From: CAZNPL01 sp964574815
GTDB lineage: Bacteria > Planctomycetota > Phycisphaerae > UBA1845
DNA length: 63,483 nt
Direction of reading: 5' to 3'
NCBI GenBank assembly: GCA_964574815.1
Contig: CAZNPL010000042.1
Coordinates: forward strand, 1 to 63,483
The notes under the pieces are model-generated. The model made no database searches, was not told the DNA's origin, and was given only the letters and a program-made list of their open reading frames with translations. The position numbers and the translations under genes are program-made. Positions 18,469 through 27,399 of the stretch are shown piece by piece (the stretch's first letter is position 1; the number at the start of each line of letters is the position of its first letter).

Positions 18469-19890
18469 ATGAAGCCTTCGCTGACGGCCTCCGGACTGTT
18501 GATCTTCGAAGCGTTGGCGTGCGTCTGGGTCCTGAACCAGCACGTACCCGGCCTGCTGGTGGCCCCTTTGCCGATGCCGCTCTGGCAGCGGGTCGCGCTG
18601 TTCGTGGCCCTGATCATCGCAGTCCTACCTATAGCGATCGGACTGGCGGCACGCCGCACCGCCGAACGATTGGTACGGCTCTACCTCGTCCTCGCTGCCG
18701 CCGTCGGAATCGTACTATGGGCTGTGTTGCTGGCCGTACATCCGCTGGAGGCCCCACCCTTTGCGATCCCGAGAATCTGGGTTTCTCTAGCTTTGCTCGT
18801 GCCGGGTTTCGTCATTCCGGCTCTGCTGCTTCGCGAGCGCGACGAGCGCGATCCGCAGGCCGTATCGAGAGGCCGCAGGGCACTGTATGTCTGGTGGCTG
18901 CTGGTCGGGACATTTTCGTTGGGCGAGGCGATCGGCGGGGAGTTCGTCCGGCTGAAGGAGTGGCGGCTGATGAGCGTTGAGAGCGAGCGATACGCGATCT
19001 TCGTCGATGATCCCCGGCGGTTTCGCATCGCCCCGCACGCTCACTGGATGCACCATTATTCGTCCGACCCGGGCGGCTATTTCGGACCGCGATTGACCAT
19101 TGAATATCGAGCGAACTCACGGGGCATACGCGAGCGCGAGCTGCCGATTCCCAAGCCGCCCGACGTGTTCCGCATCGTCGCCCTGGGCGACAGCTTTACG
19201 CTGGGCGAGGGCGTGCGGGTGGAGGATACGTGGCCCCGGCAGCTCGAGGGCGTTCTGCGGCGTTACTATCCAGGCCGGGTTCTCGAGGTGATCAACGCCG
19301 GGGTTAACGCGTACGACATAAGGCAGGAGCTGGAGCATTACCGGCGTAACATGCGTGAGTACGAACCGGACATGGTTATCCTGGCCATGGTCTGGAACGA
19401 TGCCCGGCCCGGGGATGCGGCCCGGTTCGGTGCCGGTGTCCTCGGCAGCACTGCCGCGCTGGCACAGTACCTTCCGGTCGGCGACCGCGTCCTCCGCGCC
19501 TTGGCCGCCGCACTTGGCCAAACCGGCGTTCCCTCGCAAGCGAGGGATTGGCAGGATGCCTTCGATGCGCTCGTGGAGCTGAAGGCCGAGACAGCGGCAT
19601 CGGGAATACCACTGATCGTGGCGATTTACCCAAGTGTGCGCCACCTGGGAAACCAGCAACTCTGGGCCCTTTACGAACTCCAGGAAAACTTTTGCAGGGA
19701 GCACGACCTGAGAGTTTTCAACGCGGCGCCTCTTTTCAAGTCGCAGCCGGCGCGTCGATGGCACGTTCATCCGGCGGACAATCATCCGAACGCAGAGGCT
19801 CATCGCCTGTTCGCCGAACACCTCGGGCGGTTTATCGCACCGAACGTGGATGGCACGTTTTCGCGGACACCGTCCGCCGAGCGACCTTAG
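18469..19890 (+). CDS. Membrane-anchored SGNH/GDSL hydrolase
   Basis: 473 residues. Residues ~1-160 contain four or five hydrophobic segments; the C-terminal ~270 residues are an SGNH hydrolase with ALGDSFTLGEGV (block I Ser), INAGVNAYD (block II), ILAMVWNDARPGD (block III Asn) and DNHPNAEAHRLFAEHL (block V Asp/His). Such enzymes remove or transfer acyl/acetyl groups on surface polysaccharides; substrate unknown. Probably co-transcribed with the preceding gene. Confidence 0.85.
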   Translation: MKPSLTASGLLIFEALACVWVLNQHVPGLLVAPLPMPLWQRVALFVALIIAVLPIAIGLAARRTAERLVRLYLVLAAAVGIVLWAVLLAVHPLEAPPFAIPRIWVSLALLVPGFVIPALLLRERDERDPQAVSRGRRALYVWWLLVGTFSLGEAIGGEFVRLKEWRLMSVESERYAIFVDDPRRFRIAPHAHWMHHYSSDPGGYFGPRLTIEYRANSRGIRERELPIPKPPDVFRIVALGDSFTLGEGVRVEDTWPRQLEGVLRRYYPGRVLEVINAGVNAYDIRQELEHYRRNMREYEPDMVILAMVWNDARPGDAARFGAGVLGSTAALAQYLPVGDRVLRALAAALGQTGVPSQARDWQDAFDALVELKAETAASGIPLIVAIYPSVRHLGNQQLWALYELQENFCREHDLRVFNAAPLFKSQPARRWHVHPADNHPNAEAHRLFAEHLGRFIAPNVDGTFSRTPSAERP

Positions 19891-19947
19891 CCCGGATAGC
19901 GTCACCACTTGTGGGGGATGCCGCGACGGGCACTGTGGCTCACGGCG

Positions 19948-20010
19948 GCGGGGACATGCCCCGACGGTACAACGCACGAAGCGCCGGGGACAATCCCCGA
20001 CGTTACATTT
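19948..20010. repeat. Paired GGGGAC..CCCC hairpin repeats
   Basis: Two copies of a unit GGGGACATGCCCCGACGGTACA / GGGGACAATCCCCGACGTTACA spaced about 35 bases. Each forms a small hairpin followed by CGACGKTACA. They lie in the ~437-base gap (19891-20327) before the structured RNA. A related GCGGGG..CCCCGC hairpin lies at 45605-45623. Form suggests a dispersed REP-like host repeat. Confidence 0.45.
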
Positions 20011-20183
20011 ACGTCGCGCCACCTGCGCGTGGTCCCGCGAGGAGTGAGGGTTAGTGGATGGAGTTTGCTCAGGACGCGACGAAAGGCCGTGGACCATAAT
20101 GGATGGAACGGCGCTGAGTTGCGGTTCGGTCCGAAACGGTCCGGCGGCGCTTGTGGGCAAACTGTGAGTTTTCGCTTTTCTGA

Positions 20184-20221
20184 AAAAAACTTAACGCGCA
20201 TGACTTGTGTGTAAGTTTTTT
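20184..20221. other. AT-rich inverted repeat upstream of the large RNA
   Basis: AAAAAACTTA (20184-20193) and TAAGTTTTTT (20212-20221) pair perfectly with 18 bases between. This is the most AT-rich spot for kilobases. It may be a bidirectional terminator insulating the RNA, or part of its promoter region. A GATAAT hexamer at 20303-20308, twenty bases before the first helix of the RNA, is a possible -10 element without a clear -35. Confidence 0.4.
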
Positions 20222-20327
20222 GCCTGTCGATGCCTCGCGGATATCGTCGTCGCGTAAGTCTCGTTCAACAGGCTGTTGCATCCGAATACAGTTTGATATC
20301 CGGATAATCGCAAGGTAAGTTACCATC

Positions 20328-21388
20328 AGCGATGTGAGTGTCGCTGTGCTTGGGTGCCAAGGGCGCCCCAGGACGACTCCGGTAGAGTGGGTCGTGTTGC
20401 CAAAGAGCGCGGGCTGTCGGCAGTAATGTGCGGCGCCGTGCGAGGTGAACACATAGCCCGGCAGCAGTCCCGCTCGAATGTTCTGGAGCGCACCGGTACG
20501 GAAACCCTACGAGGGTTGTCCGGTCCGGCCGAGACGCCTTGCGTGTCTTCGCTCGGATCGGGCCAGGCGAACGCCGTTTGATACTCTGTGGCGCTGGCGG
20601 AGAGTTCCTTTGGTTCAGCTCCGCGAAGCGCGTGAGAGGAGTCCGGGCGAAATCCTGGACGACGCGTTCGCCGGAAGACCCTGGAAGGGGCGAACCCCAA
20701 GGGAGCAGCCGGTGGTCGGCGTGTTAATCGCGCGTCCGGCCGCAAGGGACTCTCGAAAGGGTCAAAGCCCAGGAGCCGCGGCCCGGCGGTCCGGCCTGAA
20801 GCTTCGGCCGAAGGAGCAACGCCGGGAGAAACGGCAAGTGGGTCCGCTCGGGTGGAAACACTCGCGCACCTTTCGAGAGGGGAAAGCTCCGAAGGGGGAA
20901 TCCCAGGAGCGCCGCCGGTACGAAACAAGACCGGCAGGGCCTCGAAGGGAGTAAGCCGTCGAGAGGGTAACCAAACCCTGAGGGCGGAACGTAGCGGGTC
21001 GGGCATACCCGCGAGCAGTGGACCTTCAAGGCCTGATGTGCTTTAGGGAGCGGAAGCCCAAGAGAGGTGTCGGCCTCGCTCAGGCAGGCTGGCTAGAGTT
21101 CGTCGGTCAAAGCTCTAGACGGAGGCGAAACTCGAAGAGAGGGCGTGACGGGATCTGGATGAACCCGCCACAACCCGCTGGGGTAAAACCGCAGAGCCGG
21201 GGAAACGGCCTGACGGCAGAGTGGTAGCGCCTAACCAATGAGGGCGCGGCTTCGGCGGGCAAGGAACTCTGGACGAGCAGCTAATCCGATAAGAGAACGG
21301 TCGAGCGTGGTAACACACTCGACCGAGCGGCGATCTCGAATACTCTGAAGGGCGCACCAGGCAGGCGGAAGCTCACATCGCTTTTTTT
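20328..21388 (+). ncRNA. Candidate large structured noncoding RNA (~1,060 nt)
   Basis: The ends pair: 20328-20338 (AGCGATGTGAG) with 21372-21382 (CTCACATCGCT), 11 of 11 bases, then T7 as a terminator. Internal helices: 20352-20358/20362-20368 (7 bp), 20492-20496/20521-20525 enclosing 20503-20508/20512-20517, 20641-20647/20654-20660 (loop CGAAAT), nested 20671-20703 with GGGG-CGAA-CCCC at its tip, 20964-20968/20975-20979, 20994-20999/21007-21012, 21093-21098/21113-21118 and 21298-21305/21318-21325 capped by a GUAA tetraloop. No frame inside has a believable start or domain. It lacks group II domain V, RNase P CR-I/CR-V and tmRNA features as far as I can read. It lies upstream of and on the same strand as the FHA/kinase cluster. 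Confidence 0.72.
21372..21388 (+). terminator. 3' end of the large RNA: closing strand plus T7
   Basis: The 3' strand of the closing helix (21372-21382) runs straight into seven T (21382-21388). The partner strand is a kilobase upstream, so this is termination after a long-range helix or after local folding of the last ~60 bases. Confidence 0.55.
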
Positions 21389-21796
21389 ATGCGCCGGCTT
21401 TGCTTCCCTTGGTCTACCCCCCTGGCGTGCTCCCGGCTATTGGAGACGACGCAGCATGTGCCCCTGCCGAGATTCGCAGCAGCCCAGGTGATCCGCCCGC
21501 CGTAGGTAGTCCGCTCCCCGGACCGGATACCCCATCTGAAGGCGATTTTCGAGTGAATCGCAACACGGCTCCACGTGCCCCGTGCCGGCACGAATCGGCC
21601 AGATAAAATAAATCCCGTTTTCCGATCGAATTCCGTGTTGAGAGCGGCGCGATCGCGCTTCGTACGGCGCGGCGTCTTTATCTGGTCGGGATCGGGAGCG
21701 GCGACCGGCCTGGCACCGGGTTATCTGCCCGGTTGGACTGGTCGCCGGCGCAGGATAGCATGGTGCTGATATGCGGCACTCTCGGAGGTTAGGTCG
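21389..21796. other. Leader region of the FHA-like gene, no gene supported
   Basis: 408 bases without a convincing frame. It contains a 9-bp inverted repeat (CCAGATAAA 21599-21607, TTTATCTGG 21677-21685). Just before the next gene, GGAGG lies 7-8 bases from the ATG. No promoter hexamers stand out. Confidence 0.5.
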
Positions 21797-23395
21797 ATGT
21801 TCAGCCGATTGTTGAACGCTCGTCTGCGGGCGGCAGAAAAAGCCCTGAAGGGCGGACGTCTGGATGAGGCGTTTCGGCTGGCGACGGCACCGGACCTTCG
21901 TGACCAGAGCAGTTGTAAGTCAATACTGGAAAAAGTAGCTATTCAGTTGATCGAACGGGCCCGTGGGCACTTTGCGGAGGAGCGGTTCGCCGAGGCGCTG
22001 GCCGACCTCGACAAAGCCGAGGCGGCCGGCACTCAACACGAGCGGATCGCGGAGTTGCGGCAGAACATACGGGTTGTGGCGAACGAGGTGAACCGCAAAC
22101 AGCAATCGCAGCGCCGGCGTCTGGAGGAGGCCCGCCGGAGGATCGAAGCGGGATCGCTCAAGGCCGGTAAGGACCTGCTGGCCGGCGCTGGCGAGGGTGA
22201 TCAGGAGGCCAAAGCGTTGGCAGCGGATATCGCCGAGCGCGAACGGAAAGCGGCCGAGGGCTTCGCCCGGATCGAGAAGATGATCAAAGACAAGCAGCTC
22301 GTTGCCGCCCTGGACCGGTTCCGGAAAGTGCGCCCATTGTCTCCGCATGCTCCTGAAGCGCTGGCCATCGAATCCACGCTATGTTCCCAAGTGGTCGGCA
22401 ACGCCCGCACGGCTCTGGATGCCGGCAGGATCAATCGGGCAGCTGAGGAATTGATGTCGCTGGGCGACATTGGCCGATCGCTGCCCGCACGGCGTGACCT
22501 CGAAGATCTCATCGGCGTCGCACAGAGCGCTTCGCGGGCGCTGGGCGAGGGCGATTTTGAGTCGGCCCGCCGGCAGGTCATGCGTCTCCAGGGCTTGGGA
22601 TTCAACGCCGGCTGGGTCAAACAGGCAGTCAAGCAACTTCAGGCGGTCGATGAGTTGCTGACGTCGCTGCACGGAGGTCCGCTGGGCGAGAACGCTCCGA
22701 GCAGGGCGCGCGCGAAGGCGGTGCCCGCGGTCGCAAAAAGGGTTTCGCTTGACGAGACAGTGGCCTTGTCGGATCGGACGCCGGCCGGCGAGGTGCTTCC
22801 GAGTCGGTTGCTGGTCCTCGTGGACGGCGGGGGCAGTTACCTGCTGCTACGCAAGGACCGCATCGCGGTGGGGCGGGCAGTGTCTCAAAACCCGGCCGAT
22901 ATTCCCATCCGCTCGGATCTCGCGGAGCGGCACGCCGAGATCGCCCGAGCGGAGGATGATTACTTCTTGTTCAGCTCTCGGGATATAGACATCGACGGGC
23001 GTGCCACCCGGCATCATCTGCTGCGTAACGGCGACCGCGTGACGCTGGCCCGAAACGCCCGCTTCACGTTTCGCATGCCGCATCGGCAGAGCCCCAGCGG
23101 CCTGCTCGATATGAGCAGCTCGACGCACATGCCGAACGACGTGCGGCGAGTGGTTCTGTTCCGGCAGACGGCCATGATGGGTTTCGGCAAGAACGTGCAC
23201 ATCATGTGCAACACGGCGGTGCACGATCTTATCCTTTTTGAGAGGAACGGGCGTCTCTGGGTGCGTCCTCAGCGGAACGGGCGCATCGATACGGAGGCGA
23301 CACCGGTCGAGATCGGCACCCAGATGGAGCTGTTCAACATCAGCTTCATCGTGGAGCCGTGGACGGTGCCGACGTTCGGGCCGAGTTTTGGATAA
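21797..23395 (+). CDS. Helical-repeat protein with C-terminal FHA-like domain
   Basis: 532 residues. The first ~300 residues are Ala/Arg/Leu-rich helices in TPR-like pairs (ALADLDKAEAAG, ARRRIEAGSLKAGKDLLAG). A central linker at ~305-340 leads to a beta-rich C-terminus with an FHA-like pattern (DRIAVGRAVSQNPADIPI, RSDLAERHAEIARAEDDYFL, LLRNGDRVTLARNARFTF), then more beta sequence to ~530. FHA domains bind phosphothreonine. The following two genes are Ser/Thr kinases, so it is probably their substrate, adaptor or activity sensor. Assignment of the FHA fold rests on pattern only. Confidence 0.75.
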   Translation: MFSRLLNARLRAAEKALKGGRLDEAFRLATAPDLRDQSSCKSILEKVAIQLIERARGHFAEERFAEALADLDKAEAAGTQHERIAELRQNIRVVANEVNRKQQSQRRRLEEARRRIEAGSLKAGKDLLAGAGEGDQEAKALAADIAERERKAAEGFARIEKMIKDKQLVAALDRFRKVRPLSPHAPEALAIESTLCSQVVGNARTALDAGRINRAAEELMSLGDIGRSLPARRDLEDLIGVAQSASRALGEGDFESARRQVMRLQGLGFNAGWVKQAVKQLQAVDELLTSLHGGPLGENAPSRARAKAVPAVAKRVSLDETVALSDRTPAGEVLPSRLLVLVDGGGSYLLLRKDRIAVGRAVSQNPADIPIRSDLAERHAEIARAEDDYFLFSSRDIDIDGRATRHHLLRNGDRVTLARNARFTFRMPHRQSPSGLLDMSSSTHMPNDVRRVVLFRQTAMMGFGKNVHIMCNTAVHDLILFERNGRLWVRPQRNGRIDTEATPVEIGTQMELFNISFIVEPWTVPTFGPSFG

Positions 23396-23397
23396 CG

Positions 23398-23420
23398 AAC
23401 GCCGCCGTACGCGGCGTTTT
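23398..23420 (+). terminator. Terminator after the FHA-like gene
   Basis: AACGCCG (23398-23404) and CGGCGTT (23412-23418) form a 7-bp stem with loop CCGTACG, ending TTTT. It separates the FHA-like gene from the first kinase, perhaps attenuating rather than stopping read-through. Confidence 0.55.
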
Positions 23421-23464
23421 GCAGGCGTTCTTTTGAGCGTCTTGCAGGAGTTCTTTTGAGCGTC
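23419..23464. repeat. 23-bp tandem duplication before the first kinase
   Basis: TTGCAGGCGTTCTTTTGAGC-GTC occurs twice in a row (23419-23441, 23442-23464) with one substitution. It lies just upstream of the kinase ribosome binding site. Confidence 0.7.
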
Positions 23465-23477
23465 AGGGGAGGCAACG

Positions 23478-24935
23478 GTGGCCTACACGTTTCGACATGG
23501 TGATCGCCCACTGGAAGGCTTCACGATCCAGCGTGGAATCGGTCGAGGCGGATTCGGCGAGGTGTATTACGCCATCAGCGACGGCGGCCGCGAGGTGGCA
23601 TTGAAGTACCTGCGCGACAACGCGGAGATCGAGCTTCGCGGCGTCTCGCACTGCATGAACCTCAAGAGCGCCCACCTGGTCACCATCTTCGACGTGGTCA
23701 AGAGCCGCGAGGGCGAATACTTCATCATTATGGAGCACGTGTCGGGGCCGTCGCTCCGTGACCTGTTGATCGCCGAGCCGAAAGGCCTGGGCGTGGACAA
23801 AGCCGCCTTCTTCCTGCGGGAGATCGCCGCCGGACTCGGATACCTCCACGACCGCGGCATCGTGCATCGAGATCTGAAGCCAGCGAACATCTTCTACGAG
23901 GAAGGCCGCGTCAAGATTGGCGATTACGGGTTGAGCAAGTTCATCTCGGTGTCGCGACACAGCGCCCAGACAACCAGCGTCGGGACGGTTCACTACATGG
24001 CCCCAGAGGTCGGCAGCGGAAACTATCACCGCGGGATCGACATCTACGCCCTGGGCGTGATGTTGTACGAGATGTTGCTGGGGAAGGTGCCGTTCGAAGG
24101 ATCGAGCATGGGCGAGATCCTCATGAAGCACCTGACCGAACAACCGGAATTGGCAAACCTTCCCGAACCATTCGGCCACGTCATTCGAAAAGCGTTGGCC
24201 AAGGATCCTAACGATCGCTACGACACGGTCTACGAGATGATCGACGACGTCATGGAGGTTGGCGCAGTGCGAGACAGCCTGGCCGGCTTCAACCCGTCGA
24301 CCATCGCGGCCGTGCCACGGCAGCCGGTCGGCGATATGACGTCGCCGATTCCGTCACCGAACCCGGTGCGTCCGCCACCGCCGCCTCCCCAGCCTGCACC
24401 ACCGTTCGCCCAGCCGGTGCATCGCCCACAGGTTGATCTGAAGGGCGCGTTCCGTGACTTTGGACAGGCGGTCGGGCATGCTGCCCGCGACGTGGCCCGC
24501 ACGCCACGGCAGGGCGACCTTGTTTCTGAAATGGCTTCGGGGCAGGTGCATTACGCCGGCTTCTGGCTGCGGTTCGTGGCGGTCGTCATCGATACCGTTC
24601 TGGTGGGGCTTATCTGCGAGGGCCTGTTCCGCATGGAAGGTGCGGGGGGCGGTGTACTTCTGGTGTACCAGGGTTTGCTCATCGGCCTCTGGAACGGGCA
24701 GACCATCGGGAAACGTGCCTGCGGAATACGCATCATCAGTGCGGACGGCCGGCCCGTAACAGTCTTGCAATCGTTTGGGCGGGCGTTCGCCAAACTGTTG
24801 AACATCGTCACGTTTGGAATCGGATATCTGATGGTCGCGTTTGACAGGCAGAAGCGGGGATTGCATGACCATCTGGCGAGCACGGTAGCGGTCTTCGCGG
24901 AAGAGCCCGCGCACGCGGTTCGGAGAGCGGCATGA
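23478..24935 (+). CDS. Ser/Thr protein kinase with C-terminal RDD membrane domain
   Basis: 485 residues, GTG at 23478 after GGGGAGG. Eukaryote-like kinase at ~14-275: glycine loop RGIGRGGFGEVYY (19-31), Lys43 in VALKYL, HRDLKPAN at 130-137, DYG in place of DFG at 149-151, APE at 175-177. A Pro-rich linker (~290-330) leads to an RDD-family membrane domain at ~355-475 (YAGFWLRFVAVVIDTVLVG, GQTIGKRACGIRI). It phosphorylates proteins on Ser/Thr at the membrane. Tandem paralogue of the next gene; the kinase domains are nearly identical and the tails unrelated. Confidence 0.93.
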   Translation: MAYTFRHGDRPLEGFTIQRGIGRGGFGEVYYAISDGGREVALKYLRDNAEIELRGVSHCMNLKSAHLVTIFDVVKSREGEYFIIMEHVSGPSLRDLLIAEPKGLGVDKAAFFLREIAAGLGYLHDRGIVHRDLKPANIFYEEGRVKIGDYGLSKFISVSRHSAQTTSVGTVHYMAPEVGSGNYHRGIDIYALGVMLYEMLLGKVPFEGSSMGEILMKHLTEQPELANLPEPFGHVIRKALAKDPNDRYDTVYEMIDDVMEVGAVRDSLAGFNPSTIAAVPRQPVGDMTSPIPSPNPVRPPPPPPQPAPPFAQPVHRPQVDLKGAFRDFGQAVGHAARDVARTPRQGDLVSEMASGQVHYAGFWLRFVAVVIDTVLVGLICEGLFRMEGAGGGVLLVYQGLLIGLWNGQTIGKRACGIRIISADGRPVTVLQSFGRAFAKLLNIVTFGIGYLMVAFDRQKRGLHDHLASTVAVFAEEPAHAVRRAA

Positions 24936-24987
24936 GACGTCGGTCGCCCCTTGGCAACAGGTGGCCCGCGATTCGGTAGGAACGATC

Positions 24988-27399
24988 ATGGCATTCACAT
25001 TCAAACATGGCGATCGTCCCCTCGAGGGTTACACGATCCAACGCGGGATCGGCCGGGGCGGCTTCGGCGAGGTGTATTACGCCGTCAGCGACGGCGGCCG
25101 CGAGGTGGCGTTGAAGTATCTGCGCGACAATGCGGAGATCGAGCTTCGCGGCGTGTCGCACTGCATGAACCTCAAGAGCCCACACCTGGTGACGATCTTC
25201 GACGTCGTTAAAAGCCCGGACGGCGAGTTTTTCATCATCATGGAGCACGTCTCCGGCCCGTCTCTGCGCGACGTGCTGATCGCCGAGCCGACGGGAGTGG
25301 GCGTTGAGAAAGCGGCCTTCTTCATGCGGGAGATCGGCAAGGGGCTGGGCTACCTGCACGACCGCGGCATCGTCCATCGCGACATGAAGCCGGCGAACAT
25401 CTTCTATGAAGAAGGCCACGTCAAAATCGGCGACTACGGACTGAGCAAGTTCATCTCGGTATCGCGCCACAGCGCCCAGACGACCAGCGTCGGAACGGTG
25501 CACTACATGGCCCCCGAAGTCGGGAGCGGCAATTACCATCGCGGCATCGACATCTACGCCCTCGGCGTGATTCTCTACGAGATGCTGCTCGGCAAGGTGC
25601 CCTTCGAGGGCTCGAGCATGGGCGAAATCCTCATGAAGCACCTGACCGAGCGGCCCGAGATCGAAGGCCTGCCCGAACCGTTCGGCAAAGTCATTCGCAA
25701 GGCACTCGAGAAGGACCCCAAGGACCGATACCAGACGGTTCACGAGATGGTCGATGACATTCTCGACGTCGGCGCGGTTCGACAGAGTCTGGCCGGCTTC
25801 AATCCGACGACGATCACGGCAGTTCCGCGGCAGCCGGCCGGCGGCGTCGCCTCGCCGGTTCCGTCGCCGAATCCGCAGCGTCCGCGTCCGGCAGCGCCGG
25901 CGGGTGTCCCCAGCGGTCTGGATGTCGGATGGCCGGGCCCGTTGCCGCGCACTCTCGAGAAACGCCTGCGCCGAATCAGCGAGCGCGTGGATCGAAAGAT
26001 GGACAAACTCGCCGGCCGGCCTTACCGGCCGAGGCCACGCCCCGAAGCTGCCCCGCCGCCGAATGCGCCGGGCATAGCCCAGGCGCCAACGGCGTCCGCT
26101 GAAACAACGGTTCAGCGAAACCTCGGCCGGTCCGTCAAACGGTTTTTCGTTTCGACCGTCCTAACGGCGGCGGTCTCTGTGGGCATCGCAATGCTGATCG
26201 GTTCAGCGACGGGCAAGGGGGAGATCGCGGCGTCCGCGGGTCTGATGATCGCGGGCATGACGCTCGGGCTGACGGCTGCACCGCGTGTGATACGAAGGCT
26301 GGGCGAAGGCGCAGAGCCCGAATGGGTCCAGAAACTGATCCTGATCGGCTGTTGCGGACCGTTGATGCTCATTGCCAGTATACCGATCGCAACCTACAGG
26401 GGTGAGGCCGGCATTGCCTTTCTTGTCGCTATGCTGGTAACGCTGGTGGTGGCGAACTGGGAGGAACGCTGGCGAAGCGGGGCTTCAGGCGAGCTCTCCT
26501 TCTGGAACGCCATCACGTTGGGTGTGTTCGGCGGGATCGCGATGGAAGTCAGCGCGGCAATCGCAGACTTCCACTCAGATGCAAAACTCCTGCTGGTCGG
26601 CGGGGCCATCTGCGGCTCGCTGTCTTTGCTGACTCAGGCGCTCTCGTGGTTCCTTCGCCCGGCCGCAGCATCGTCGTCAGGGCACGCAGTGCCCGGGCGG
26701 ACGGACACCGGACCGAAGCAGACGGGGACGCCACCTCCGCCATCTCCGCCGCACGACGGGGCCCCGGAGGCGCGGTACGACGTGGCCGGCGCCGCCGTTC
26801 CATTCGCATTGCCAGTCGGTTCCGGAACGCCCGTGAGCAGCGTCGCGTCAGCCGGCCCGCCGCGCAAGGCCCGCTCGGTCTTTACCCGCGCTTGCTACAG
26901 CGTCTTTGCATTCATCATGCTGTTCGGCATCGTGGCGAATATCATCTTCGCGGCATTGGTCGGTGACGAGGTACTCGCCCATGTGATCGCGTCCGTTGCC
27001 TGTTTCTCCCTGATGCTGTTCGCGTTACAGAAACTAACGTTGTGGAAGCGCTACGGCTTCTGGCGGGAGACCTTACTTCCGTTTCTGATCGCAGGGTTCA
27101 TGACAGCTTTGGGATCGAGCATCGCGGCGATCGCGACGGGCGCAGCCGACGGCGGGGAAGATCTGGCTGCCGCGGTGATCGGGATTGTCTTCTCCGGGAT
27201 CATGTTGCTCTGTCTGTTCGTCATGCGCGTCTGGCCGCACCGGCCGCCGGTCAAGTACAATCCGGCAATGGGTTCGGGCGACGGCGGAGGAGTCAGCGCC
27301 TTTGTGATCAACTGCTGCGACGACCCGAACGACCCGGCTTGCGGTTCCGACGGAGGGGATGAGCAGTTGGGCGTGCGCCCCGGAGAAGCGAAGGCATGA
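24988..27399 (+). CDS. Ser/Thr protein kinase with long multi-pass membrane C-terminus
   Basis: 803 residues from the ATG at 24988, which aligns with the start of the preceding kinase. Same kinase domain with HRDMKPAN and DYG. After a Pro-rich linker with a basic helix (~315-345), residues ~380-570 carry about five hydrophobic segments, a disordered linker follows at ~575-640, and ~640-755 carry four or five more. The C-terminus is acidic with a Cys pair (INCCDD). The membrane part is not a known sensor that I recognise. Its end overlaps the next gene as ATGA. Confidence 0.92.
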   Translation: MAFTFKHGDRPLEGYTIQRGIGRGGFGEVYYAVSDGGREVALKYLRDNAEIELRGVSHCMNLKSPHLVTIFDVVKSPDGEFFIIMEHVSGPSLRDVLIAEPTGVGVEKAAFFMREIGKGLGYLHDRGIVHRDMKPANIFYEEGHVKIGDYGLSKFISVSRHSAQTTSVGTVHYMAPEVGSGNYHRGIDIYALGVILYEMLLGKVPFEGSSMGEILMKHLTERPEIEGLPEPFGKVIRKALEKDPKDRYQTVHEMVDDILDVGAVRQSLAGFNPTTITAVPRQPAGGVASPVPSPNPQRPRPAAPAGVPSGLDVGWPGPLPRTLEKRLRRISERVDRKMDKLAGRPYRPRPRPEAAPPPNAPGIAQAPTASAETTVQRNLGRSVKRFFVSTVLTAAVSVGIAMLIGSATGKGEIAASAGLMIAGMTLGLTAAPRVIRRLGEGAEPEWVQKLILIGCCGPLMLIASIPIATYRGEAGIAFLVAMLVTLVVANWEERWRSGASGELSFWNAITLGVFGGIAMEVSAAIADFHSDAKLLLVGGAICGSLSLLTQALSWFLRPAAASSSGHAVPGRTDTGPKQTGTPPPPSPPHDGAPEARYDVAGAAVPFALPVGSGTPVSSVASAGPPRKARSVFTRACYSVFAFIMLFGIVANIIFAALVGDEVLAHVIASVACFSLMLFALQKLTLWKRYGFWRETLLPFLIAGFMTALGSSIAAIATGAADGGEDLAAAVIGIVFSGIMLLCLFVMRVWPHRPPVKYNPAMGSGDGGGVSAFVINCCDDPNDPACGSDGGDEQLGVRPGEAKA

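Noticed and set aside
20478..20954. Protein-coding gene of ~158 residues inside the structured region
   Set aside because: Arg/Gly/Pro-rich with no start signal, and the same bases form strong hairpins; several frames are open because of GC content.
20328..21388. Group II intron, RNase P RNA or tmRNA
   Set aside because: No domain V (AGC...GAAA...), no reverse transcriptase, no RNase P CR-I/CR-V sequences, no tRNA-like ends or ALAA-type tag; the ends close on each other and terminate with T7.
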